This document shows positions 1-6,498 of a stretch of 7,021 bases of DNA, one piece after another. Numbering within the stretch: the stretch's first letter is position 1; each line of letters starts with the position of its first letter. Made by a program: the position numbers and the translations under genes. This DNA comes from Bacteroidota bacterium (GTDB taxonomy: Bacteria; Bacteroidota; Kryptoniia; Kryptoniales; JAKASW01). The stretch covers positions 1-7,021 of the forward strand of contig JAJYOS010000342.1 of the NCBI GenBank assembly GCA_021796055.1, given 5' to 3'. The notes beneath the pieces are model-generated. The model ran no database searches and was not told the DNA's origin. It saw only the letters and a program-made list of their open reading frames with translations.

Positions 1-1202
1 TTTACAGTTCCGAAGAAATCCGGGAAATCTCGGAGAAGCTGAACTCCGTAGCACGGGAATCCATGATCGTTTCCACGTGCAACAGGACGGAGCTCTACAT
101 GATACCCGCCTCAACTCCGAAGACTCACGATGAGCTGTACCGCCTCGTGCGGGAAGGGAAAAAGCTCGCCGATGGTGAAGTGGAGGTCGGTTTCGAGACT
201 TACGAGGGTTTCGAAGCGGTCCGGCATCTCTTTGCCGTCGCTTCCGGGATCGACTCTCTCATGCTGGGAGATATTCAGATCCTGGGGCAGCTGAAGGAAG
301 CTTACAATACCGGAGTAGAGCTTGGCACGGTGGGATCGTTGCTGCACCATGCGTGTCAGATGGCACTGAAAGCCGGCAAGCGCGCAAAAGCGGAGACGAA
401 AATTTCCGAAGGCGCCGTGTCGGTCAGCTATGCGGCCGTCGAGCTGGCAGAGAAAATATTCGGGAGTCTCAAAGGAAGAACTGCGCTGCTGATCGGTGCG
501 GGCGAAACCGCCGAGCTGGCCGCGAAGGACCTGAAGCCGAAGGAGATAGGGCGCCTCTTTATTGTGAACAGGACGCTCGAACGGGCGAAGAACCTTGCAG
601 ATGAGATCGGATTAGGCGAGGCGGTTCAGCTGGATGCACTGAGCGAGAAACTGCCGCAGGCGGAAATTGTCATTTCCAGTGTCGGCGGTTCCGGATACGT
701 TCTCACGCGCGAGATGGTCGCCGCGGCAATGAAGGGTCGGGAAATCAATCCGCTTCTGATAATCGATATCGGCGTCCCGAGAAATGTCGATCCGGCAGTC
801 AGGAAGGTCTCGAACGTCTTCCTGAATGATATCGACTCGCTCAACATGATAGTCGAAAATAACATGCAGATGAGACGTGCGGAGATCGTGGCGGTGCAGA
901 GACTGCTCGACGAAGAGCTCAACGACTTCATGAAGTGGTACAATTCCCTCGAAGTCGGCCCGACAATCAAGATGTTGCGCGACAAGATCGAACGGATACG
1001 CGAAGAAGAAATTGACCGCCACAAAGGGAAGGTGAAAGAGGCGGACCTGCAGATAGTCGAGGAAGTCACGCGGTCGCTTGTCAACAAAATACTCCACGAG
1101 CCGATGACTAACCTCAAGAACGCGGAAAACGGGATCTCCATGGTCGACCGGGTAAAAATGCTGAAGTCGTTGTTCGGGCTGGATGAAGATGAAAAAAGCT
1201 AG
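1..1202 (+). CDS. hemA: Glutamyl-tRNA reductase, 5'-truncated by window edge
   Basis: This enzyme reduces glutamyl-tRNA(Glu) with NADPH to glutamate-1-semialdehyde, the first committed step of the cytosolic C5 route to 5-aminolevulinate. The reading frame is already open at position 3, so the ATG at 63 is an internal methionine and the true start lies upstream; by comparison with E. coli HemA about 25-30 residues are missing. The active-site motif STCNRTELY is present, with the nucleophilic cysteine codon at 78-80. The family block ASGIDSLMLGDIQILGQ follows, then the NADPH-binding turn GAGETA (495-512), the segment IDIGVPRNVDP, and the helical C-terminal dimerisation domain ending LFGLDEDEKS. 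The TAG stop at 1200-1202 lies inside the start of hemC, so the two are probably translationally coupled. GluTR is the usual control point of haem synthesis (haem feedback, proteolysis), but no regulatory element can be seen because the promoter is outside the window. Identification is very secure. Confidence 0.98.
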   Translation, partial: YSSEEIREISEKLNSVARESMIVSTCNRTELYMIPASTPKTHDELYRLVREGKKLADGEVEVGFETYEGFEAVRHLFAVASGIDSLMLGDIQILGQLKEAYNTGVELGTVGSLLHHACQMALKAGKRAKAETKISEGAVSVSYAAVELAEKIFGSLKGRTALLIGAGETAELAAKDLKPKEIGRLFIVNRTLERAKNLADEIGLGEAVQLDALSEKLPQAEIVISSVGGSGYVLTREMVAAAMKGREINPLLIIDIGVPRNVDPAVRKVSNVFLNDIDSLNMIVENNMQMRRAEIVAVQRLLDEELNDFMKWYNSLEVGPTIKMLRDKIERIREEEIDRHKGKVKEADLQIVEEVTRSLVNKILHEPMTNLKNAENGISMVDRVKMLKSLFGLDEDEKS

Positions 1203-2136
1203 CCCCGCGAGGCGGCGACGGATCAGGATCGGAACGCGGGGAAGCCAGCTGGCCCTGTTCCAGGCCAACGCGGTCGCCGAGTATCTCCGGGCGAACCATC
1301 CTGAAGTCACCGCTGAGATTGTGAAGATAAAGACGACCGGAGACAAGATACTCGACTCCCCGCTCTCGAAGATCGGCGACAAAGGATTATTTACGAAAGA
1401 AATTGAGAAGTCGCTCCTCGACAAGGAAATAGACTGCGCGGTGCACAGCCTGAAGGATCTCCCGACCGAGCTGCCTGAAGGGCTGAAGATTATCGCCTTC
1501 AGTGCCCGCGAGGATGTCCGCGACGCATTGATAGCTCAGGATGGCATGAAGCTCCTCGAACTCCCAAAGGGGTCGACCGTGGCGACCGGGAGCCTGAGGC
1601 GGCGTTCGCAGCTAATGCACCTCAGAAGCGATCTGAACATCGTCGACATTCGCGGCAATCTCAACACTCGTCTCAGGAAGATGGAGGCTGAAGGTTTCGC
1701 CGGGATGATCCTGGCTTTCGCCGGCATCAAGCGGCTCGGTATGGCGGATAAGGTAACGGAGGTTCTCAAGCCGGAGACTATGCTTCCCGCCGTCGGGCAG
1801 GGAATTATTGCAGTCGAAGCGCGTGAATCGGACAGTGAGATGAAAGGGCTTTTGAGCGGATTTAATGCCGGTGATTCCGAGGTGGCCGCTAATGCCGAGC
1901 GCGCGTATCTCGCACGCCTCGAAGGCGGATGCCAGGTGCCGATCGGCGTCTACACCTCGTTTGAAAACAGAAATGTTCGCGGGATGGTCGCTTCGCTGGA
2001 CGGGGAGAGACTTATAAACGGTTCCGTTGCCCTGGATGAAAATCATCCCGGAAAGACCGGTGATGAATTGGCTGTCAAGCTCCTCTCGCTCGGAGCGGAC
2101 AAAATACTCGAAGAGATCAGGAGCGCGTCGGCTTGA
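1183..2136 (+). CDS. hemC: Hydroxymethylbilane synthase (porphobilinogen deaminase)
   Basis: HemC polymerises four porphobilinogen molecules into linear hydroxymethylbilane on a covalently bound dipyrromethane cofactor in the cytosol. The 317-residue length matches the family (about 310). Signatures in order: IRIGTRGSQLALFQAN (14-29), the HSLKDLPTE block (88-96) with catalytic Asp92, the substrate-binding basic run ATGSLRRRSQL (134-144), DIRGNLNTRL (155-164), LPAVGQG (201-207), and EGGCQVPIG (247-255), where Cys250 is the cofactor attachment residue. All key residues are intact. Two in-frame starts compete, ATG 1183 and ATG 1189; the outer one is listed. They overlap hemA by 20 or 14 bp, and neither has a clear Shine-Dalgarno sequence, which suggests translation by coupling from hemA. 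The product feeds HemD, encoded 27 bp downstream. Confidence 0.97.
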   Translation: MKMKKASPARRRRIRIGTRGSQLALFQANAVAEYLRANHPEVTAEIVKIKTTGDKILDSPLSKIGDKGLFTKEIEKSLLDKEIDCAVHSLKDLPTELPEGLKIIAFSAREDVRDALIAQDGMKLLELPKGSTVATGSLRRRSQLMHLRSDLNIVDIRGNLNTRLRKMEAEGFAGMILAFAGIKRLGMADKVTEVLKPETMLPAVGQGIIAVEARESDSEMKGLLSGFNAGDSEVAANAERAYLARLEGGCQVPIGVYTSFENRNVRGMVASLDGERLINGSVALDENHPGKTGDELAVKLLSLGADKILEEIRSASA

Positions 2137-2163
2137 TTCGAGCAGAAAGGTCGTGCTGTCCAA

Positions 2164-2928
2164 ATGAAATCTGAATTACCCCTGTCGGGAAAAAGAATTG
2201 TGGTTACTCGAACAGAAGATCAATCCGAATCGATAACCACCCAGCTTGAAAAACTCGGAGCGCTCGTGTTGTGCGTCCCGACGATCAGAATAGAGCCTGC
2301 CTCACTTTCCGGGGAAGACGCCGCGCGAGTCGCCGGTCTTTACCGGTACGATGTCCTGATCTTCACATCTGTCAACGCCGTGAAAAATGTCGCAGGTCAT
2401 ACAGGTCTGCGAAAAAGCGCCGACGGCAAGCCGTTCGTTATCGCGATAGGAAAGAAGACGGCTGAGGCTATCCATGAAGCCGGGATCGTGCCGGATTTCG
2501 TACCGGACAAAATCAATTCTGCGGAGCTGATGAAATCACTTGATGATTTTGACTGGAAAGGCAAAAGAGTCCTCATACCGAAAGGGAATCTCTCAGGGAG
2601 TGACGTTGCAGATTCAGTCAGATCGCACGGCGGAAGCCCGGAAGAGGTCGTCGTCTACAACACGCTGCCGAACAATTCTATGGACGTGAATTTGAAGCGC
2701 CAGATCGTCGAAGGCAAATTTGACGTCGTCGCGTTCTTCAGCCCATCGCAGATAAAGAATTTCCTGGACGTCTTCGGTGCGCCTCTTTTGCACGGAAAAG
2801 AGATTGCCGTCATCGGACCAACGACGAAGAAAGCCGCTGAAAATTTCGGACTTAACGTAGATGTGGTGCCCGAGAATTCGACAGTGGAAAATCTCGTTTC
2901 CAGTCTGGCTGGACATGAAAGAGCTTGA
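2164..2928 (+). CDS. hemD: Uroporphyrinogen-III synthase
   Basis: HemD cyclises hydroxymethylbilane to uroporphyrinogen III, inverting ring D. The family is poorly conserved, so the call rests on scattered motifs plus position between hemC and hemE. The N-terminal GKRIVVTRTEDQS (9-21) and FTSVNAV (67-73) are typical of the first lobe. The second lobe shows GKRVLIPKGN (133-142), VVVYNT (162-167) with Tyr165 at the place of the conserved tyrosine, FFSPSQIKNF (191-200), and AVIGPTTKKAAENFG (215-229) followed by VVPENSTVENLV. The 254-residue length fits the usual two-lobed stand-alone enzyme; there is no fused methyltransferase domain. A modest AAAGG lies at 2146-2150, a rather long 13 nt before the ATG. 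The TGA stop overlaps the start of hemE by 14 bp. Identification is strong because sequence and context agree. Confidence 0.95.
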   Translation: MKSELPLSGKRIVVTRTEDQSESITTQLEKLGALVLCVPTIRIEPASLSGEDAARVAGLYRYDVLIFTSVNAVKNVAGHTGLRKSADGKPFVIAIGKKTAEAIHEAGIVPDFVPDKINSAELMKSLDDFDWKGKRVLIPKGNLSGSDVADSVRSHGGSPEEVVVYNTLPNNSMDVNLKRQIVEGKFDVVAFFSPSQIKNFLDVFGAPLLHGKEIAVIGPTTKKAAENFGLNVDVVPENSTVENLVSSLAGHERA

Positions 2929-3943
2929 CAACAACCTGCTTCTGACGGTCCTCAACGGCGGTCGGCCTGTACGGGCACCGGTCTGGATCATGCGCCAGGC
3001 CGGAAGATATTTGCCCGAATACATGGCAGTCAGGGCGCAGCACGATTTCCTCACCATGTGCAGAACGCCGGAGCTTTCGGCGAAAGTGACGATACAACCC
3101 GTCGACGCCATCGGTGTCGACGCCGCGATAATTTTCTCCGACATACTCGTGCTTCCGGAAGCGATGGGTATGGACCTTGTCGTAGAGGAGGGGAAAGGCG
3201 GACCACGCTTCACAAATCCGGTTAGGAACATGGGATCGCTCGGAACAATTCACGATGCGGACTGCTCGAAGGACCTCGGTTATGTCGCCGATGCGATTCG
3301 CCTGGCGGTCGATGCGCTCAACGGAAGAGTCCCGCTCATCGGATTTTGCGGTTCTCCATGGACACTTCTCGCGTATATGGTTGAAGGTAAAGGCGGCGAG
3401 TTCACACATGCGCGCGCGATGCTCTACGATGATCCAGCGGCGGCACACCGGCTGCTCGAGGTACTCGCGAAAAACGCAGTCTCGTATTTAAAGATGCAGT
3501 TCTCTGCCGGGGCCGATGTCGTTCAAATCTTTGACACATGGGCCGGCCTGCTTCCTCCGGACTTGTATGAAGAATTTTCTTTGAGGTATATAAAGGAGAT
3601 CGTTCAGTCTCTCAGACCGGAAATCCCGGTAATTGTGTTTTCAAAAGGAGCAAATCATTCGCTGGAGGCAATTGCCTCCACGGGCGCATCGGCCATCGGC
3701 GTCGACTGGACAGTTCCGATAGGTGAAGCGGCGCGGCGGGCCAAGACGGTCGTCCAGGGAAACCTCGATCCGGCGATTCTGTTTTCAGGAAAGGAAGCGA
3801 TAGAATCAGGCGCCGACGCAGTCCTCAGGAGTGCCCCTCAGGGAAAGCACATCTTCAATCTTGGTCACGGAATAATGCCGGGGACACCCGTCGATAATGT
3901 CAAGGCACTGATTGATTTTGTCAAGCGCTGGCGTTATCAATGA
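2915..3943 (+). CDS. hemE: Uroporphyrinogen decarboxylase
   Basis: HemE removes the four acetate carboxyls of uroporphyrinogen III to give coproporphyrinogen III, in the cytosol without a cofactor. The chosen ATG at 2915 gives 342 residues beginning MKELDNN, which matches the family N-terminus. An in-frame ATG at 2861 would add 18 residues with no family counterpart and a much longer overlap with hemD. Motifs: PVWIMRQAGRYLPEY with Arg27 and Arg31, FSDIL with catalytic-site Asp76, GFCGSPWTLLAYMVEG with Tyr154, IFDTWAGLL, IGVDWTVPIGEA, VVQGNLDPAILF, and FNLGHGIMPGTPVDNV with His318. These correspond to the conserved substrate-binding Arg, Asp, Tyr and His set. No good Shine-Dalgarno sequence precedes the start, and the 14-bp overlap with hemD suggests coupled translation. 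The TGA stop at 3941-3943 is itself overlapped (ATGA) by a 21-codon open frame leading to hemH. Confidence 0.97.
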   Translation: MKELDNNLLLTVLNGGRPVRAPVWIMRQAGRYLPEYMAVRAQHDFLTMCRTPELSAKVTIQPVDAIGVDAAIIFSDILVLPEAMGMDLVVEEGKGGPRFTNPVRNMGSLGTIHDADCSKDLGYVADAIRLAVDALNGRVPLIGFCGSPWTLLAYMVEGKGGEFTHARAMLYDDPAAAHRLLEVLAKNAVSYLKMQFSAGADVVQIFDTWAGLLPPDLYEEFSLRYIKEIVQSLRPEIPVIVFSKGANHSLEAIASTGASAIGVDWTVPIGEAARRAKTVVQGNLDPAILFSGKEAIESGADAVLRSAPQGKHIFNLGHGIMPGTPVDNVKALIDFVKRWRYQ

Positions 3944-4005
3944 GCACGGAACCGGTCTCTTCGACCTTTCCCGGAGCTATACAGCCGGAGTCTGGACTAT
4001 TATAG
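3940..4005 (+). other. 21-codon open frame between hemE and hemH (possible leader or coupling ORF)
   Basis: The ATG at 3940-3942 overlaps the hemE TGA stop as ATGA, the classical translation-coupling arrangement. It opens a 21-codon frame (beginning MSTEPVSSTF and ending QPESGLL) that stops at TAG 4003-4005. That stop directly touches the hemH ATG at 4006, and the frame is the same as hemH. The peptide is polar, without a hydrophobic segment or recognisable motif. Three readings are possible: a short ORF that carries ribosomes from hemE to hemH by termination-reinitiation; a former N-terminal extension of HemH cut off by a nonsense change or sequencing error; or chance. Nothing shows that the peptide itself has a function. 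Confidence 0.35.
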
Positions 4006-4989
4006 ATGGGTAAAATAGGCGTTGTTCTCCTGAACCTCGGCGGGCCTCTATCGACTGACGACATCGAAGAGTTCCTGTTCAACCTTTTCATGGATCCTTA
4101 CATAATTGAGATCCCGCTTCGCGGCCTTCCGAGAAAGCTTCTTGCGCGGTTCATCGCAAAGCGAAGGGCTAAGAAGACTGCCCACTATTACGAGATAATG
4201 GGTGGGAAGTCTCCGCAATACGAGCTCTCGATGCGTCAGGCGAACGCACTTGCCGGGAAATTACAGGAAGACATCGATGTGAAGGTGTATGTGGCCATGA
4301 GGTATTTCAAGCCTTACACAGAAGAGGCGTACAGATCTCTCGTAAAGGACAATATAGAAAACGTCGTCCTGCTCCCGCTTTACCCGCACTATTCAAGGAC
4401 CACCACGCTTTCGAGTTTCGAGGAGTGGAACAGAGTTACGGAACACCCGGAAAGAAGGATGAAGGTCGTTCAGATCGACGGCTACCACGATAACCCCCTT
4501 TACATTTCCGCTGTCACTGAGAGGATGAACGAGGCTCTTTCAAAATTCCCCGAAGAGGTTCGGGAAGACGTCTACATACTTTTCAGCGCGCACGGGGTTC
4601 CGGTACGCGTGATCGAGCGCGGCGACCCTTACCAGAAGCAGATCATAGAAACGGTCGATCTGGTGTCGAGAAATTTCGGCAACCCACATTCACTAGCGTA
4701 CCAGAGCCGCGTCGGCCCGGTAAAGTGGCTCGGTCCGCCGACCCTTGCCGAGATCAAGCGGCTCGCAACAGGAGGGGTGAAGAATTTACTGGTGGTCCCG
4801 ATAAGTTTCGTCAGCGAGCACTCCGAGACGTTATATGAAGTCGACTATTTGTTCAGGAAAGAAGCCCGGCAGGCGGGAATCGTGCAATTCGAAATGATGC
4901 CGGCGTTGAACGATTCGCCGGGATTTATCGAAGCCCTGGCTGCAATCGTTCTCAGCAAAATTAAAGAATTTACGGAAGGCAAGGTCTAA
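4006..4989 (+). CDS. hemH: Ferrochelatase
   Basis: HemH inserts ferrous iron into the porphyrin ring. The 327-residue protein has the N-terminal block IGVVLLNLGGP (4-14), KSPQYELS, and YPHYSRTTT. The catalytic motif is FSAHGVP with His196, followed by ERGDPY, then YQSRVGPVKWLGP, VVPISFVSEHSETLYE with Glu274, and the metal-site histidine region. His196 and Glu274 are the expected active-site pair. The codon just before the ATG is TAG in frame, so translation cannot begin earlier without readthrough. There are no cysteines at all, so the [2Fe-2S] cluster of animal and some bacterial enzymes is absent. The LLNLGGP opening and the FIAKRR and WLGP segments resemble protoporphyrin-type ferrochelatases (mitochondrial and diderm) rather than the Bacillus coproporphyrin type, which has AYGTP there. 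The protein is probably soluble or peripheral to the membrane, as no transmembrane segment is seen. A GGAG lies 15 nt upstream of the ATG, too far to be a convincing ribosome site. Confidence 0.96.
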   Translation: MGKIGVVLLNLGGPLSTDDIEEFLFNLFMDPYIIEIPLRGLPRKLLARFIAKRRAKKTAHYYEIMGGKSPQYELSMRQANALAGKLQEDIDVKVYVAMRYFKPYTEEAYRSLVKDNIENVVLLPLYPHYSRTTTLSSFEEWNRVTEHPERRMKVVQIDGYHDNPLYISAVTERMNEALSKFPEEVREDVYILFSAHGVPVRVIERGDPYQKQIIETVDLVSRNFGNPHSLAYQSRVGPVKWLGPPTLAEIKRLATGGVKNLLVVPISFVSEHSETLYEVDYLFRKEARQAGIVQFEMMPALNDSPGFIEALAAIVLSKIKEFTEGKV

Positions 4990-4995
4990 TCGGTC

Positions 4996-6348
4996 ATGAA
5001 GATCGCAGTGATCGGTGCGGGTATATCGGGATTGTCAGCGGCGCATTTTCTAAAGAAGGGCGGCGCGGCAGTAACCGTGTTCGAAAGGCATTCCGCTCCG
5101 GGAGGGACGATCGGGACGAAAGTTGTCGACGGCTATCTCGTAGAAGGTGGACCCAACAGTACTTCTGAAACGAACTTCGTAATAGATGAGCTGTTGTCGG
5201 ATCTTTCAATCGGTGACGAGAAGGTTTACGCGGACGAGGCGTCGAAACATCGTTTCATCCTGCGGAATGGGAAGCTTCACGCTTTGCCGGGCGGGCCGGG
5301 GTCGTTCATATCGACGAAACTCTGGACGCTCGGAGGGAAATTGAGATTGTTTGCCGAACCTTTCGTCGGGCGGGCAGAGTATGAAGAATCGATAGCAGAT
5401 TTCGTGACACGCAGACTCGGCAGCGAGTTCCTCGATTATGCGATTAATCCCTTCGTAGCGGGCGTGTACGCAGGCAGCCCGTCCGACTTAAGTGTTAGGG
5501 CCGCATTTCCGAAGCTCTATGCGCTCGAAGAAAAGTACGGTGGACTTCTGAAGGGTGCGGTGCTGGGCGCCCGGGAAAGGAAGAAAAGAGGGACCAGGGC
5601 AAAAGCATCGGCGAGACTTTTCTCGTTAAGAAGCGGTATGGGAGTCTTACCCGCAACCATTGCCAGAGAATTGGGAGATGCGATCAGGTACGGCGCGGAG
5701 GTGGGAAGCGTGAATTCCGCCGGCGCTCAGTTCACCGTCAATTTTACGCTGAACGGAAAGTCGGACAGCGATACCTACGACGCGGTCGTCCTTTCGGCGC
5801 CGGCATTCGCAGCGGCGGCAATCGTCAAATCGTGGCTTCCTGAACTTTCCAGCGAGCTTTCGAAGATCAAGTATCCGCCCGTTGCGGTGGCGGTTCTCGG
5901 CTACAAGCGCGAGCAGGTGAAAATTGACCTGAGGGGTTTCGGATTTCTCGTGCCCGAGGTTGAAAACAGAAAGATTCTTGGTACGATATGGAGCTCCAGC
6001 ATATTCCCCGCTCGCGCTCCGGAAGGTTTTGTGGAATTCACGACCTTCGTGGGAGGATCGAGGCAGCCCAAACTTGCATCTCTTCCGAACGAGGAAATCG
6101 CCAGGGTCGCACACGAAGAGAATGCCGCGCTCATGAGGATAAGCGGCTCGCCTGCCTTTCGTGCTGTCAGCAAGTGGGACAGGGCTATCCCCCAGTACAA
6201 TATCGGCCACCTGTCCATACTTGATGCAGTCAGGCACGTTGAAAGCCTTCATAAGGGATTCTATATTTGTTGCAACTACAAGGACGGTATTTCCGTCGCG
6301 GACTGCATTGCGAACGGGAAGAGTACCGCCGAGAAATTACTGGCATAA
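4996..6348 (+). CDS. hemG: FAD-dependent protoporphyrinogen oxidase (HemG/HemY type)
   Basis: This flavoprotein oxidises protoporphyrinogen IX to protoporphyrin IX, usually with O2, at the inner face of the membrane. It is the HemY-like amine-oxidase-fold enzyme, unrelated to the small flavodoxin-like HemG of E. coli. The 450-residue length is normal. The Rossmann FAD motif GAGISGL lies at 7-13 with the ribose-binding acidic Glu30. GGPNS (51-55), NPFVAGVYAGSPSDLS (151-166), GFGFLVP (314-320), WDRAIPQYNIGH (394-405) and a C-terminal NYKDGISVADCI (427-438) complete the family set. One departure stands out: where relatives usually have Gly-Gly-Asn or Gly-Asn before the terminal FAD-contact segment, this protein has Cys425-Cys426-Asn427. 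It starts 6 bp after the hemH stop, with AAGG at 4981-4984 as a weak ribosome site. A role as coproporphyrinogen oxidase (CgoX) in a coproporphyrin pathway is an alternative that the sequence does not exclude. Confidence 0.93.
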   Translation: MKIAVIGAGISGLSAAHFLKKGGAAVTVFERHSAPGGTIGTKVVDGYLVEGGPNSTSETNFVIDELLSDLSIGDEKVYADEASKHRFILRNGKLHALPGGPGSFISTKLWTLGGKLRLFAEPFVGRAEYEESIADFVTRRLGSEFLDYAINPFVAGVYAGSPSDLSVRAAFPKLYALEEKYGGLLKGAVLGARERKKRGTRAKASARLFSLRSGMGVLPATIARELGDAIRYGAEVGSVNSAGAQFTVNFTLNGKSDSDTYDAVVLSAPAFAAAAIVKSWLPELSSELSKIKYPPVAVAVLGYKREQVKIDLRGFGFLVPEVENRKILGTIWSSSIFPARAPEGFVEFTTFVGGSRQPKLASLPNEEIARVAHEENAALMRISGSPAFRAVSKWDRAIPQYNIGHLSILDAVRHVESLHKGFYICCNYKDGISVADCIANGKSTAEKLLA

Positions 6349-6377
6349 TGTAAAATGAGCCGCCCGTGCGCTATAAT
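6349..6377 (+). promoter_or_regulatory. Candidate sigma-70-type promoter for hemB
   Basis: A perfect TATAAT at 6372-6377 lies 17 bp downstream of TGTAAA (6349-6354), a 3-of-6 match to the -35 consensus. Transcription would start near 6383-6385, just before the foldable leader at 6393 and about 138 nt before the hemB ATG. There is no extended -10 TG. The Bacteroidetes-type TTTG -7 element was looked for and not found in the gap. The call is by motif and position only. Confidence 0.45.
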
Positions 6378-6392
6378 GCAAACGGCGTGTTC

Positions 6393-6493
6393 TACACTAA
6401 ATGGTGGATATGTTTTTCGGATTAGTTCACCGTGCAGCGATTAGTGTACTTGCGGTTTGTATCGAAGCGTCGGAACCAAAGAGCCTCTGCAAG
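6393..6493 (+). ncRNA. Structured 5' leader of hemB, two adjacent foldable domains (candidate cis-regulatory RNA)
   Basis: Pairing was worked out by hand. Domain 1: TACACTAA (6393-6400) pairs perfectly with TTAGTGTA (6441-6448). Immediately inside, 6401-6409 pairs with 6425-6433 (nine pairs, three of them G-U), leaving a 15-nt loop and a 7-nt bulge GCAGCGA (6434-6440). Domain 2 follows with no gap: CTTGCGG (6449-6455) pairs with CTGCAAG (6487-6493; one G-U), then TTTG (6456-6459) with CAAA (6477-6480). Competing pairings exist, namely hairpin 6482-6486/6493-6497 and 6396-6400 with 6422-6426. The segment holds no family-level ORF, and I did not recognise a known riboswitch core. The position between a promoter candidate and the hemB ribosome site suggests a role in controlling hemB, but ligand and mechanism are unknown. 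Confidence 0.4.
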
Positions 6494-6498
6494 GGCTG

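Noticed and set aside
63..65. ATG at 63 as the hemA start.
   Set aside because: The frame is open to the left edge, and a start here would fall just before the catalytic STCNRTELY motif, removing the beginning of the catalytic domain.
612..1424. Long minus-strand open frames opposite hemA/hemC, and similar ones opposite the other genes.
   Set aside because: They lie opposite strongly conserved coding sequence, cross gene boundaries, and their translations show no recognisable motif. They are shadows of the real genes.
2861..2914. Upstream in-frame ATG extending hemE by 18 residues.
   Set aside because: The extension has no counterpart in the family and would overlap hemD by 68 bp. MKELDNN at 2915 matches the normal N-terminus.
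3100..3129. Direct repeat GTCGACGCC within hemE.
   Set aside because: It simply encodes two copies of Val-Asp-Ala in the conserved VDAIGVDAA segment of uroporphyrinogen decarboxylase.
6403..6420. T-run at 6412-6416 as a possible rho-independent terminator after hemG.
   Set aside because: No stable GC-rich stem ends just before the T-run. The nearby pairing 6401-6409/6425-6433 places the T-run in the loop instead.
6355..6444. A 29-codon open frame in the hemG-hemB gap, starting MSRPCAIMQ and containing several cysteines.
   Set aside because: It has no ribosome site and resembles no family I know. It runs through the promoter candidate and the first helical domain, and such a short frame is expected by chance.
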